64,000 nt of DNA from Clostridium_AD sp964467165 (lineage in GTDB: Bacteria; Bacillota; Clostridia; Clostridiales; Clostridiaceae). Below the pieces are notes generated by a model, which made no database searches, was not told the DNA's origin, and saw only the letters and a list, made by a program, of their open reading frames with translations. Every line of letters starts with the position of its first letter. Positions within the stretch are counted from its first letter, which is position 1. The position numbers and the translations under genes were made by a program. Shown here one piece after another: positions 26,068 to 33,649 of this stretch. The stretch covers positions 264,227-328,226 of the forward strand of contig CAYXOL010000001.1 in assembly GCA_964467165.1 (NCBI GenBank), in the 5' to 3' direction.

Positions 26068-27513
26068 TTACTTCCTTTCTGAAAATAAGTGATACATAGA
26101 TGTTACACCTGCTCCTGTAGCACCTGCTATTTGGTATTCATAAAGAGGAGTCTCTACCCACGCAGTACCCGCAATATCTAGATGTATCCAAGGTGTATCC
26201 TCTACAAATTTTTCTAAAAATAAACCTGCGATTATGGTACCACAATAATTTTTACCCGCATTCTTCACATCTGCTATATCGCTTTTTATCATGTCCCTAT
26301 ATTCATCATAAATTGGGAACTGAAAGTATTGCTCCCCAGATTTTTTGTAGCCCTTTTTAAATTCCTGATAAAACTCTTTATTATTAGTTAAAATGCCAGC
26401 AGTGCTAAAACCTAAAGTACTAACCACAGCACCAGTTAAAGTAGCTATATCAATAACCTTTACTGCCTTTTCCTTTTGCAGTGCATAGGTTATTGCATCC
26501 GCTAGTATTAATCTTCCTTCAGCATCGGTGTTTAAAATCTCAATAGTTTTTCCAGACATGGAATTAACTACATCACCAGGAACAAAGCTTTCTCTAGATA
26601 TTCTATTTTCACATGCAGGTATAACCCCTACTACGTTTACCTTCACTTTATTTTTTGCTAAGGCATAAATAGTTCCTATAACCGCAGCTGCTCCTGCCAT
26701 ATCTCCCTTAATCCCAGCCATGGAACTTGCTGACTTTAGGCAATAGCCACCAGTATCACAGGTAACTCCTTTGCCTACTAAAGCAGTAATATCATCGCTT
26801 TCATCATCTCCAAAATACCTAGCTATTACAAGTCTTGGTGGGTTTCCACTACTTCCTCCCACAGTATAAAAGGCATCCATTCCCATTTCTACTATATATT
26901 TTTCATCAAAAATCTCCACCTGAAAGTCTGCGTCTTCCCCCAATTTTCTTATGTTTTCTGCCATAATAATAGGTGTAAGTCTATTCGAAGGAGTATTAAC
27001 CAAATCCCTTGCTAAAATAACCCCTTGGGAAAGATTCAAAGCAAGGTTTTTCTCCTTACTTATTATATTTTCCTCCTCCTTTGAATATCCCTTAAGGAAT
27101 ACATCATAATCAGGTTTCTTCTTTGTAGTACTATAGCCCATAAAGTTATAGAGCCCTAGCCTTATGCCCAAAACCACCTCCCCTATGCAGTTTATTCCAA
27201 ATTCCTTCAAAAACAGTGATAAGTCAAGAGCAACATTTTTAGCCTTATATTTTTTTAGTTGCTTTATACTATAAGCCACTACATCTTTAATCTTCATAAA
27301 ATCAAAACTAGAAGCTTGCCCAAGCCCTACATATAATATGGCATTATCTTTTAATTCACTAACATAAGGAAAGCAATTCTTATAACCACAATCAAATATT
27401 TCTTGAATTCTAACTGGAATACTATCATCATTATTCTTGTTACCATCCATAGTAAGCTCATAAACGTACACAATTTCAAAATCACAATTTTGTTCATTAT
27501 TTACACCTATCAT
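26068..27513 (-). CDS. pepA: Leucyl aminopeptidase (M17, PepA type)
   Basis: A 481-residue cytosolic aminopeptidase releasing N-terminal residues from peptides using two metal ions. The catalytic half carries LVGKGVTCDTGGYCLK (usual GKGxTFDSGG, here with Cys and Thr), MKSDIADVKNAG, MAGAAAVIG and the family signature NTDAEGRLILADAI, with SxMAGIKGDM for the metal-bridging Lys/Asp. The N-terminal ~165 residues form the smaller regulatory domain. FDSGG changed to CDTGG keeps the metal Asp, so activity is likely. It fits processing of a peptide part of the imported substrate. TAGGAGGAATTTT precedes the ATG at 27513; the next gene follows within 5 bp. Confidence 0.9.
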   Translation of the reverse strand: MIGVNNEQNCDFEIVYVYELTMDGNKNNDDSIPVRIQEIFDCGYKNCFPYVSELKDNAILYVGLGQASSFDFMKIKDVVAYSIKQLKKYKAKNVALDLSLFLKEFGINCIGEVVLGIRLGLYNFMGYSTTKKKPDYDVFLKGYSKEEENIISKEKNLALNLSQGVILARDLVNTPSNRLTPIIMAENIRKLGEDADFQVEIFDEKYIVEMGMDAFYTVGGSSGNPPRLVIARYFGDDESDDITALVGKGVTCDTGGYCLKSASSMAGIKGDMAGAAAVIGTIYALAKNKVKVNVVGVIPACENRISRESFVPGDVVNSMSGKTIEILNTDAEGRLILADAITYALQKEKAVKVIDIATLTGAVVSTLGFSTAGILTNNKEFYQEFKKGYKKSGEQYFQFPIYDEYRDMIKSDIADVKNAGKNYCGTIIAGLFLEKFVEDTPWIHLDIAGTAWVETPLYEYQIAGATGAGVTSMYHLFSERK

Positions 27514-27565
27514 AAAATTCCTCCTATGAATTTTATATTAACACCTTTAGAAGCATACTTAAACA

Positions 27566-28729
27566 CTATTCTAAATCTAAAAATGTATTTAAAGCTAGAG
27601 TAGCCGCACCAATAATCACAGATTCTTTTTTTAACTGCGAATACACAAGATTAAAAGTGCCTGTAAAAGGTTCCCAAATCAAAGAACGCCTCTTCTCAAC
27701 TAGTTCAATCATCATAGGATATTGTTCGATTAAACGTCCGCTGAGTATAATCGTATCTGGGCTGTACATGCAAGCTACATTATTAATTAATATGGCAATA
27801 TACATTGCGGCGCGCTCCAATATACTAATCGCCCAATTTTCACCATTTGTTGCACATTGGAAAATCTCTCCAATATTATTAATTTTATGGACTTTATTTG
27901 CTTCAATAAGAAGTGCCCCCTCAGCAATATAAGTTTGAAGGCACCCTCGTCTACCACATTCGCACAGCATTCCATCTGGATCAACAATGGTATGCCCCAC
28001 TTCACCTGCAATATTGCTTTCACCCCTTAAAACATGCCCATCCATTACCAATGCTGACCCTACTCCACTTCCTATACTAATCATTGCAAGTTTTGGAGAA
28101 CTCTTAGCTACACCATAAATACTCTCTGCTAGAGCCTTTAACTTTACTGTATTATCAATAATTATTTTCATATCAATTCTTTTATTTATCATTTCTACAA
28201 AATCTATGTTTTTCCATCCCAATTGTGCAGACAAAATTATTTTTCCGTTTTTTGTATCTATAATTCCTGGCATGCCTATTCCCACACCAATAACTTTGGG
28301 TGTATTTATTTTCAGCTCTTTAATTGAATTAATAATTATATATGCTAATTTGTCGCACACTTCGCAAACAGAATGCTTTGACGTATCATATTGGAACTCT
28401 TGATTAAGAATAATTTGCCCAACAAAATTCACAATGCCAAGTCTTATAATATCTCTATTTAGATATACTCCAATAGTAGCTATTGAATCAGGATATATAC
28501 TCAAAAGTGTAGCTTTTCTTCCTACTCCCTCTGAATAAGGCTCTGTTTCATCTATGAGTCCTATATTACTAAGCTCTGACACAATCCGACTAATTGAGGT
28601 TGGACTCATACTTGTTAATCTAGCAATACTTGCCCTTGATATAGGACCTTTGTTTCTAATTATTTTAAGAACCATACTTTTGTTAAGTTTTTTCATATAT
28701 TCCTGATCATGTTTTACTAAAACTTTCAA
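27566..28729 (-). CDS. ROK family transcriptional repressor (NagC/XylR type)
   Basis: A 387-residue classical ROK repressor. Winged helix-turn-helix at about 15-70 (VLKIIRNKGPISRASIARLT, SPTSISRIVSELSNIG). The ROK domain has the canonical sugar-site AGEVGH and the zinc motif CECGRRGC, plus GVGIGMPGI, unlike the two ROK proteins of operon 1. It lies inside operon 2 between permease and aminopeptidase genes. It is the strongest candidate to bind TAATCCA-N5-TGGATTA at the operon 2 promoter and, by extension, the same site in operon 1. The start appears to be TTG at 28729 (site GAGGAGTGGAG); an ATG at codon 12 is possible. Confidence 0.92.
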   Translation of the reverse strand: MKVLVKHDQEYMKKLNKSMVLKIIRNKGPISRASIARLTSMSPTSISRIVSELSNIGLIDETEPYSEGVGRKATLLSIYPDSIATIGVYLNRDIIRLGIVNFVGQIILNQEFQYDTSKHSVCEVCDKLAYIIINSIKELKINTPKVIGVGIGMPGIIDTKNGKIILSAQLGWKNIDFVEMINKRIDMKIIIDNTVKLKALAESIYGVAKSSPKLAMISIGSGVGSALVMDGHVLRGESNIAGEVGHTIVDPDGMLCECGRRGCLQTYIAEGALLIEANKVHKINNIGEIFQCATNGENWAISILERAAMYIAILINNVACMYSPDTIILSGRLIEQYPMMIELVEKRRSLIWEPFTGTFNLVYSQLKKESVIIGAATLALNTFLDLE

Positions 28730-28809
28730 CCAACTCCACTCCTCATAAATACATTGCTATCTTATGTTTATAAATATTGTCTTTAATATCTTTTCTACTA
28801 CTTTATCTA

Positions 28810-29637
28810 TTATTGCTTCAATCCAGACATTGTAATTCCTTCAATAAACACCTTCTGCATTAGGAAGAACAAAATGATCATTGGCAACATAAACATTGCA
28901 GAACCAGCCATAAGTAGAGCCCAATCTAATCCATGACTGGACGTAAACTGGCTAAGTCCAAGGGAAATAGTCCATTTACTACTGTCTGTCAAATAAATAA
29001 GTGGTCCCATAAAATCTGTCCACGACCAAATAAATGCAAAAAGTCCAACGGTAACAACAGCGGGTTTTGCAAGTGGTAAAATAACTCGAGAAAAAATTTG
29101 AAGCTCAGATGCTCCATCAATTCTTGCAGCCTCTGATAAGTCCTCAGGAATTGTCATAAAAAATTGCCTCATTAGAAAAATAAAAAATGCTTTTCCAAAA
29201 AAATCTGGAACAATCAAGGGCAATATAGTATTCACCCACCCTATTTTAACATACAAACTGTAAAGTGGGATCATTGTAATTTGGAAAGGCAACATCATAG
29301 TTGCTAAAACCAGAATAAATACCTTATCGCGCCATTTCCAATGCAATTTTGAAAAGGCATATCCAATGATTGGTGCAGAAATCACATTTCCAATTACAGC
29401 AAATATAACAATTTTTACTGTGTTCCAAACGTAATGCATAAATGGAATAGTTGTAAGCGCCTTGGAATAATTACTAAGCATTAAGGGCCGTGGAATCCAT
29501 TGAGGAGGAAATGTGAAAATTTGCGTATCACTTTTTAATGATGTATCTACAAGCCATATGAATGGAAAAATAAAAAACATCCCAATTGCTATCAATATTA
29601 CATAAGAAAAAATCTTTTTTCGTTTTGAAACAACCAT
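28810..29637 (-). CDS. Carbohydrate ABC transporter permease, MalG type
   Basis: A 275-residue permease with six helices and the CUT1 EAA loop EAARIDGASELQIFSRVILP. It is preceded by the MalF-type gene with a 3-bp gap (the ribosome binding site GAGGGGGAATAA lies in the end of that gene), so the two are translationally linked. Sequence is clearly different from the operon 1 permease, so this is a second transporter and not a duplicate. No ATPase gene is present. An 80-bp gap separates it from the ROK gene. Confidence 0.92.
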   Translation of the reverse strand: MVVSKRKKIFSYVILIAIGMFFIFPFIWLVDTSLKSDTQIFTFPPQWIPRPLMLSNYSKALTTIPFMHYVWNTVKIVIFAVIGNVISAPIIGYAFSKLHWKWRDKVFILVLATMMLPFQITMIPLYSLYVKIGWVNTILPLIVPDFFGKAFFIFLMRQFFMTIPEDLSEAARIDGASELQIFSRVILPLAKPAVVTVGLFAFIWSWTDFMGPLIYLTDSSKWTISLGLSQFTSSHGLDWALLMAGSAMFMLPMIILFFLMQKVFIEGITMSGLKQ

Positions 29638-29640
29638 TTA

Positions 29641-30612
29641 TTATTCCCCCTCGTAGTAAACCCATTTTTTAGAACTTTTTAATATAAGTAATGTCACAAG
29701 TAGTATGACTAATAGCATAACCCAAGCAAGAGCACTAGCATATCCAAACTTCAAATATGAGAACGCCTGTTGATAGATATTAACCGCATAGAACAGAAGA
29801 GAGTTTTTTATCCCTCCCATAGGTGTATTTCCAGAGCCCGCAGCGCTAATTATAAAGGATTGAGTAAATACATTAAACCCTGCAATAACTCCACTTATAA
29901 TCTGAAATAAAGTAATTGGTGTAAGAAGTGGCCATGTAACATGCCTAAATTTACTCCACATACCACCTCCATCAATTTCAACTGCTTCATAATAGGATGA
30001 TGGAATATCACCAAGACCAGCAAGGTAAATTATCATAGTGCTTCCAATACCCCATAAGGACATAAGAATAATTGCTGGTTTAGCCCATTCCGCAGAAGAT
30101 AGCCAAAGAGGTTGCCCTAAATTAAAGAACCCCAAAATTGCATTTACTAGTCCATATTTGGGGTTTAAAAGCCAAACCCAAAGGAGTGCACCAGCTACGG
30201 GAGGCATTAGAGAAGGCAAAAAATACACTGCACGATAAAAAGCTCGCCCCTTTACTTTCATATTTAATAATAACGCAGTAATAAGTGATGCACATAACTG
30301 TAATCCCACTCCAAAAATCACATAATAAAGAGTATTATACAGTGAGGTATAAAATTCTGAGCTATGAAACATATCCTTAAAATTCGAAAGTCCTATCCAT
30401 TTTGGTGGATCAAATAAATTATATTCTGTAAAGCTATAAAAACCTGTAGCTATTATGGGGTATAAACTAAATGCTAAAAATCCTATTATCCAGGGTATCA
30501 TAAAAAGTAGTGCAAGTTTTTTTTGATTTTTTTGTAAATTATACTTCTTTTGTTTTCTTTGTAGATTATGTACTTTATTCGACTTTTCTACAGTATTAAT
30601 TTCTACTTTCAT
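29641..30612 (-). CDS. Carbohydrate ABC transporter permease, MalF type
   Basis: A 323-residue permease. A charged N-terminal tail (about 30 residues, many Lys and Gln) precedes six membrane helices; the EAA loop is EAVEIDGGGMWSKFRHVTWP. The start ATG at 30612 has GGTAGGAGGATTGTAGAT upstream. Between it and the binding-protein gene lies a good terminator-like hairpin, so transcription into the permeases is probably reduced. Together with the MalG-type partner and the lipoprotein at 30740 it forms a complete CUT1 importer except for the ATPase. Confidence 0.92.
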   Translation of the reverse strand: MKVEINTVEKSNKVHNLQRKQKKYNLQKNQKKLALLFMIPWIIGFLAFSLYPIIATGFYSFTEYNLFDPPKWIGLSNFKDMFHSSEFYTSLYNTLYYVIFGVGLQLCASLITALLLNMKVKGRAFYRAVYFLPSLMPPVAGALLWVWLLNPKYGLVNAILGFFNLGQPLWLSSAEWAKPAIILMSLWGIGSTMIIYLAGLGDIPSSYYEAVEIDGGGMWSKFRHVTWPLLTPITLFQIISGVIAGFNVFTQSFIISAAGSGNTPMGGIKNSLLFYAVNIYQQAFSYLKFGYASALAWVMLLVILLVTLLILKSSKKWVYYEGE

Positions 30613-30666
30613 ATCTACAATCCTCCTACCTATGATTTTTGTTCAAGGAGTTTATAAAAAAAACTG

Positions 30667-30727
30667 CTAGTCAAAGGGTATAAACTCAGACGAATTAATC
30701 TATTTCCACTCTCCACCCCTTGACTAA
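30667..30727 (-). terminator. Attenuator hairpin between binding-protein and permease genes
   Basis: Arms 30667-30679 and 30715-30727 pair over 13 bp with G-T wobbles; on the minus strand the stem is followed by CAGTTTTTTTTATAAAC, a convincing U-run. Operon continuity requires read-through, so it is best read as an attenuator favouring the binding-protein transcript. Confidence 0.7.
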
Positions 30728-30739
30728 CAAGTAATGCTA

Positions 30740-32074
30740 TTATTTTTCTCTACTCTTTACCCATTCATCAGCCAGTGGTTGAATTTTTTTAGCAACATTA
30801 TCTAATGCCTCCGTTGGTGTAATTTCACCATCATAAGCCTTTTGTTCTTGCAATGTCAATTCATTAACGTATTCCTTTGTAAAAGGCACAGCTGGAAGCG
30901 CTTTTGCATTTCCACTCTTGACGATTTGAATAAATGGAGCTAATTCAGGTGCTTTTGCAGTAAATTCAGGACTGTTAATTGCTGATAAGGATGCTGGCAG
31001 ACTTCCTTTTGCTGTACAAAAATTAATATTTGGAGTATCAGATGTTAACCAATTGATAAACTCATAGGCTGCATCTTTATCTTTACATGCTTTTGATACA
31101 TAAAGCATACCGCTTTGAATTTGTCCGCCATTGCTAAGTTCTGGATGTCCATCTGGATATGGAATAGGAACAATTCCATAATTTATGTCCTTTGCGTACT
31201 TTTTAAGAAATGTTGTGAACCATTCTCCCTCAATATCAAATGCAAGTTGTTTCTGAAAGAAGGGGTTATTTGGCGACTCATATTCTCCAAATCCACTCTT
31301 AAATTTTTTAATCTCAGCTGCATTATATGGATTTTGATAAGATGCAACCTTAAAGCTTAATGCCTCGATGTTTTCTTTACTATTACATGTAACTTTATCA
31401 GTTTTGTAGTCATAGAAATTTTCACCATATGCAAATGACATGTTTAAAACATCTAGCCATGGGAAATCCGATACATATCCTAACTGTGTATAGCCACCTT
31501 TAGCATCTTTTTTAGTCAACAACAATGCATCTTTCTTTAATTCACTTATTGTTTTTGGCGGATCTTTAATGCCCGCTGCTGCTAGCATGTCTTTGTTGTA
31601 ATATAGCATATAGGAGTCCATTGTATATGGAATTGCATACTGTTTACCCCCATAGTTACCTAGTTTCCAAACAGGATCTGGATAGTTTTTGCTATCTATT
31701 TTATATTTACTTATCATATCATCTAATGGCGCAACAGCTCCTACACTGGCCCACTTAGATAATGTATAATCAATTACATATCCAATATCCGGTGGATTTC
31801 CACCTGTTAATGCTGTTAATTGCTTGGTTGAAGTAGTACCCGATAGTGGATTTACATGGATTTGAGGATGTGTTTTATTAAATTCGTCCACAATTTTTTG
31901 CATTTCATCTGCTTCTCCACCCTTCCACAAATGCCAGAATGTTATGTTTGTAACTTCTTTAGTAGTTACTTCTTTAGTAGGAGTGCTTGACTTACTATTA
32001 CTTGAACACCCAGTAATCGCCACTAACATAACACCTGTTAATAGCATTGATAAGATTGCTTTGCTTTTTTTCAC
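30740..32074 (-). CDS. Extracellular solute-binding lipoprotein (family 1, sugar type)
   Basis: About 444 residues. I place the start at GTG 32074, directly behind GAGGAGG with 7-nt spacing; a frame extends 36 bp further but has no site. The signal peptide ends in AITGC (Cys23 lipidated), followed by a Ser/Thr/Lys linker. The mature protein has ITFWHLWKGGEADEMQKIVD, a typical family 1 N-terminus, GGNPPDIGYVID, and the usual late ALPAVPFTKEYVNEL segment. First structural gene of operon 2, with a ~325-nt leader from the regulated promoter. Confidence 0.93.
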   Translation of the reverse strand: MKKSKAILSMLLTGVMLVAITGCSSNSKSSTPTKEVTTKEVTNITFWHLWKGGEADEMQKIVDEFNKTHPQIHVNPLSGTTSTKQLTALTGGNPPDIGYVIDYTLSKWASVGAVAPLDDMISKYKIDSKNYPDPVWKLGNYGGKQYAIPYTMDSYMLYYNKDMLAAAGIKDPPKTISELKKDALLLTKKDAKGGYTQLGYVSDFPWLDVLNMSFAYGENFYDYKTDKVTCNSKENIEALSFKVASYQNPYNAAEIKKFKSGFGEYESPNNPFFQKQLAFDIEGEWFTTFLKKYAKDINYGIVPIPYPDGHPELSNGGQIQSGMLYVSKACKDKDAAYEFINWLTSDTPNINFCTAKGSLPASLSAINSPEFTAKAPELAPFIQIVKSGNAKALPAVPFTKEYVNELTLQEQKAYDGEITPTEALDNVAKKIQPLADEWVKSREK

Positions 32075-32379
32075 AAAAATACCTCCTCTAATTTTAGACC
32101 TTCTGCTCATTATTTATATTGATGTATCTAACTACAATTCCCCCCTCCCTTTATGTTTAATTAAAATCAACTCATTTAATTGAGTTTTACATAGCTTTGA
32201 TTTTTCAAATAAAGTCATTTAATCATTTGGTATGTTCTTACTCCAGAATTTAAACAATGCAGATTCTTCTCAATATAAAATAAATCTTTCTATATAAGTT
32301 TCTCCACTGGTGTTAATCTTTTAATAGGTTTATTACTTATTTATGTGTGTTTTTGTTGTTTTGCATAAAATAATATAGC

Positions 32380-32404
32380 AATTAATCCACCCACTGGATT
32401 AATT
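32380..32404. promoter_or_regulatory. Operator AATTAATCCA-N5-TGGATTAATT, operon 2
   Basis: A perfect dyad with 10-bp arms (32380-32389, 32395-32404) and a 5-bp spacer, immediately after the -10 hexamer of the minus-strand promoter, covering the predicted start site. It shares TAATCCA-N5-TGGATTA with the site at 20672-20690. Best explained as a ROK repressor operator. Confidence 0.75.
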
Positions 32405-32406
32405 GT

Positions 32407-32435
32407 ATTTTATCAAATTAAATCATAATTGTCAA
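32407..32435 (-). promoter_or_regulatory. SigA-type promoter of operon 2
   Basis: TTGACA (32430-32435 on the minus strand) and TAAAAT (32407-32412) with a 17-bp spacer. Transcription would start near 32400, inside the operator. The leader to the GTG at 32074 is about 325 nt and contains no gene I can support. Confidence 0.8.
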
Positions 32436-32563
32436 TATATTCTGTAAATTTCTAATTTTAGCTTGTTTTCACATATATATAAATAAACACACCAAGGGTA
32501 TTTGCGAAAAAGAAACCACTGCACTTCCTTCATAACCTTTTGTATCAACTACCTGGTAAATAC

Positions 32564-32597
32564 AAAAGCCTGCTGATAAAAAAATCGGCAGGCTTTT
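32564..32597 (-). terminator. Intrinsic terminator
   Basis: AAAAGCCTGC (32564-32573) and GCAGGCTTTT (32588-32597), extended by four more pairs including one wobble, form a 14-bp stem usable from either side. It closes the relic frame at 32611-32742 and shields the operon 2 promoter from the DUF89 transcript. Confidence 0.75.
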
Positions 32598-32610
32598 CGC
32601 TTATAAATTA

Positions 32611-32742
32611 TTATGCTCTTAGTTCTCCTTCTAAATAAATCTTCAATTCTTTTACAAGGCTAAAGCCTGGCATTCTTCTGCTATTTTCACTAATATTAGC
32701 ATAGTCCTTACAAATACCAAGCTGAACTTGATTACTTTATTA
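32611..32742 (-). pseudogene. 3' fragment of an unidentified gene
   Basis: A 43-codon frame without a start reads QLGICKDYANISENSRRMPG and ends in LEGELRA before TAA at 32611, followed by a good terminator. The codon use and the terminator suggest the last piece of a lost gene. A stop codon bounds it upstream. Family not recognised. Confidence 0.4.
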
Positions 32743-32791
32743 TATGCTTAACTATATTGAATTCAATTTCTTTAACAACAAGCCGTGCCTC

Positions 32792-33649
32792 TTAATTTAT
32801 AAGCACATAGTCCATTGGTTTACAACCAATAGCAGACGCTACCGAACTACATTTTGCTCTCAGCAGATAAAATATATTCTTATCTTTAATATCACTCAAT
32901 GTTTCAAAATTCGCTTGCCCTTTACTTATAATAAGATCTGCTTTACTAAATTCACTCTTAAATCTACTTGAGCAATCTTTTAATATAGTCCCTTGTGCAG
33001 AATGTCCATTGTCAATAACTTTCACTAAGTCTATAACACCTGTACTTATTGCGTCGTCCATAGTTGCATCATTAACTATAGGACCACCCTTTACTACATA
33101 AGTAACCTTTTCCATGGGAAGATTCTCTAATAGAAATTTATCAAATATTATTTCACCAGAGTTATCAGCAATATACATAATATACTTCGCCTTTTTCACT
33201 GCTTCCCGTAGAGCAGTTGTTCCAGCACCAAAAATATCATGCTTGATACTTTCTTTAACCGACTTAACAATATCTAATTTTTCCAGTTTTAGCCCAACTG
33301 AAAAATCTATAATATTTCCTGCAATTGCCAGCCTACAGCACATATCAAAGCGATCTTCTGCCTCCTCCAACCATTTTTCCTTAGTTATTTTATCATAAAT
33401 TTCTTTAGCAATATCATTGTACTGCTTCTTCAATTTTAAATACGGATCCTTAACCCCAGTAATATTTTTAGCATGTTGATGCATCCTAAAAGCTATTTCA
33501 GGTGCTGTTTCATTGAAGTCCATTTCTCCTAATTCTTTCAAAGAACTCTTTATTATTTCTTCTTGCATTTCTATATTACTTGTAGCTTCTTCAGCTATTT
33601 CTACTGCTTGTCTAGCAAGACAGTGAATACATTCATGTGAAATTTTCAT
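32792..33649 (-). CDS. DUF89 / ARMT1-like damage-control phosphatase
   Basis: A 285-residue protein of the DUF89 family, metal-dependent phosphatases thought to remove harmful sugar-phosphate or phosphometabolite by-products. The N-terminus HECIHCLARQAVEIAEE has the paired Cys of subfamily I; YIADNSGEIIFDKFLL contains the metal-binding DNxGE motif; VVKGGPIVNDATMDDA and ISKGQANFETLSD are the remaining active-site strands. The start ATG overlaps the stop of the upstream GGDEF-EAL gene (A-TGA), so the two are translationally coupled. The functional tie between c-di-GMP turnover and metabolite repair is not obvious. Confidence 0.9.
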   Translation of the reverse strand: MKISHECIHCLARQAVEIAEEATSNIEMQEEIIKSSLKELGEMDFNETAPEIAFRMHQHAKNITGVKDPYLKLKKQYNDIAKEIYDKITKEKWLEEAEDRFDMCCRLAIAGNIIDFSVGLKLEKLDIVKSVKESIKHDIFGAGTTALREAVKKAKYIMYIADNSGEIIFDKFLLENLPMEKVTYVVKGGPIVNDATMDDAISTGVIDLVKVIDNGHSAQGTILKDCSSRFKSEFSKADLIISKGQANFETLSDIKDKNIFYLLRAKCSSVASAIGCKPMDYVLIN

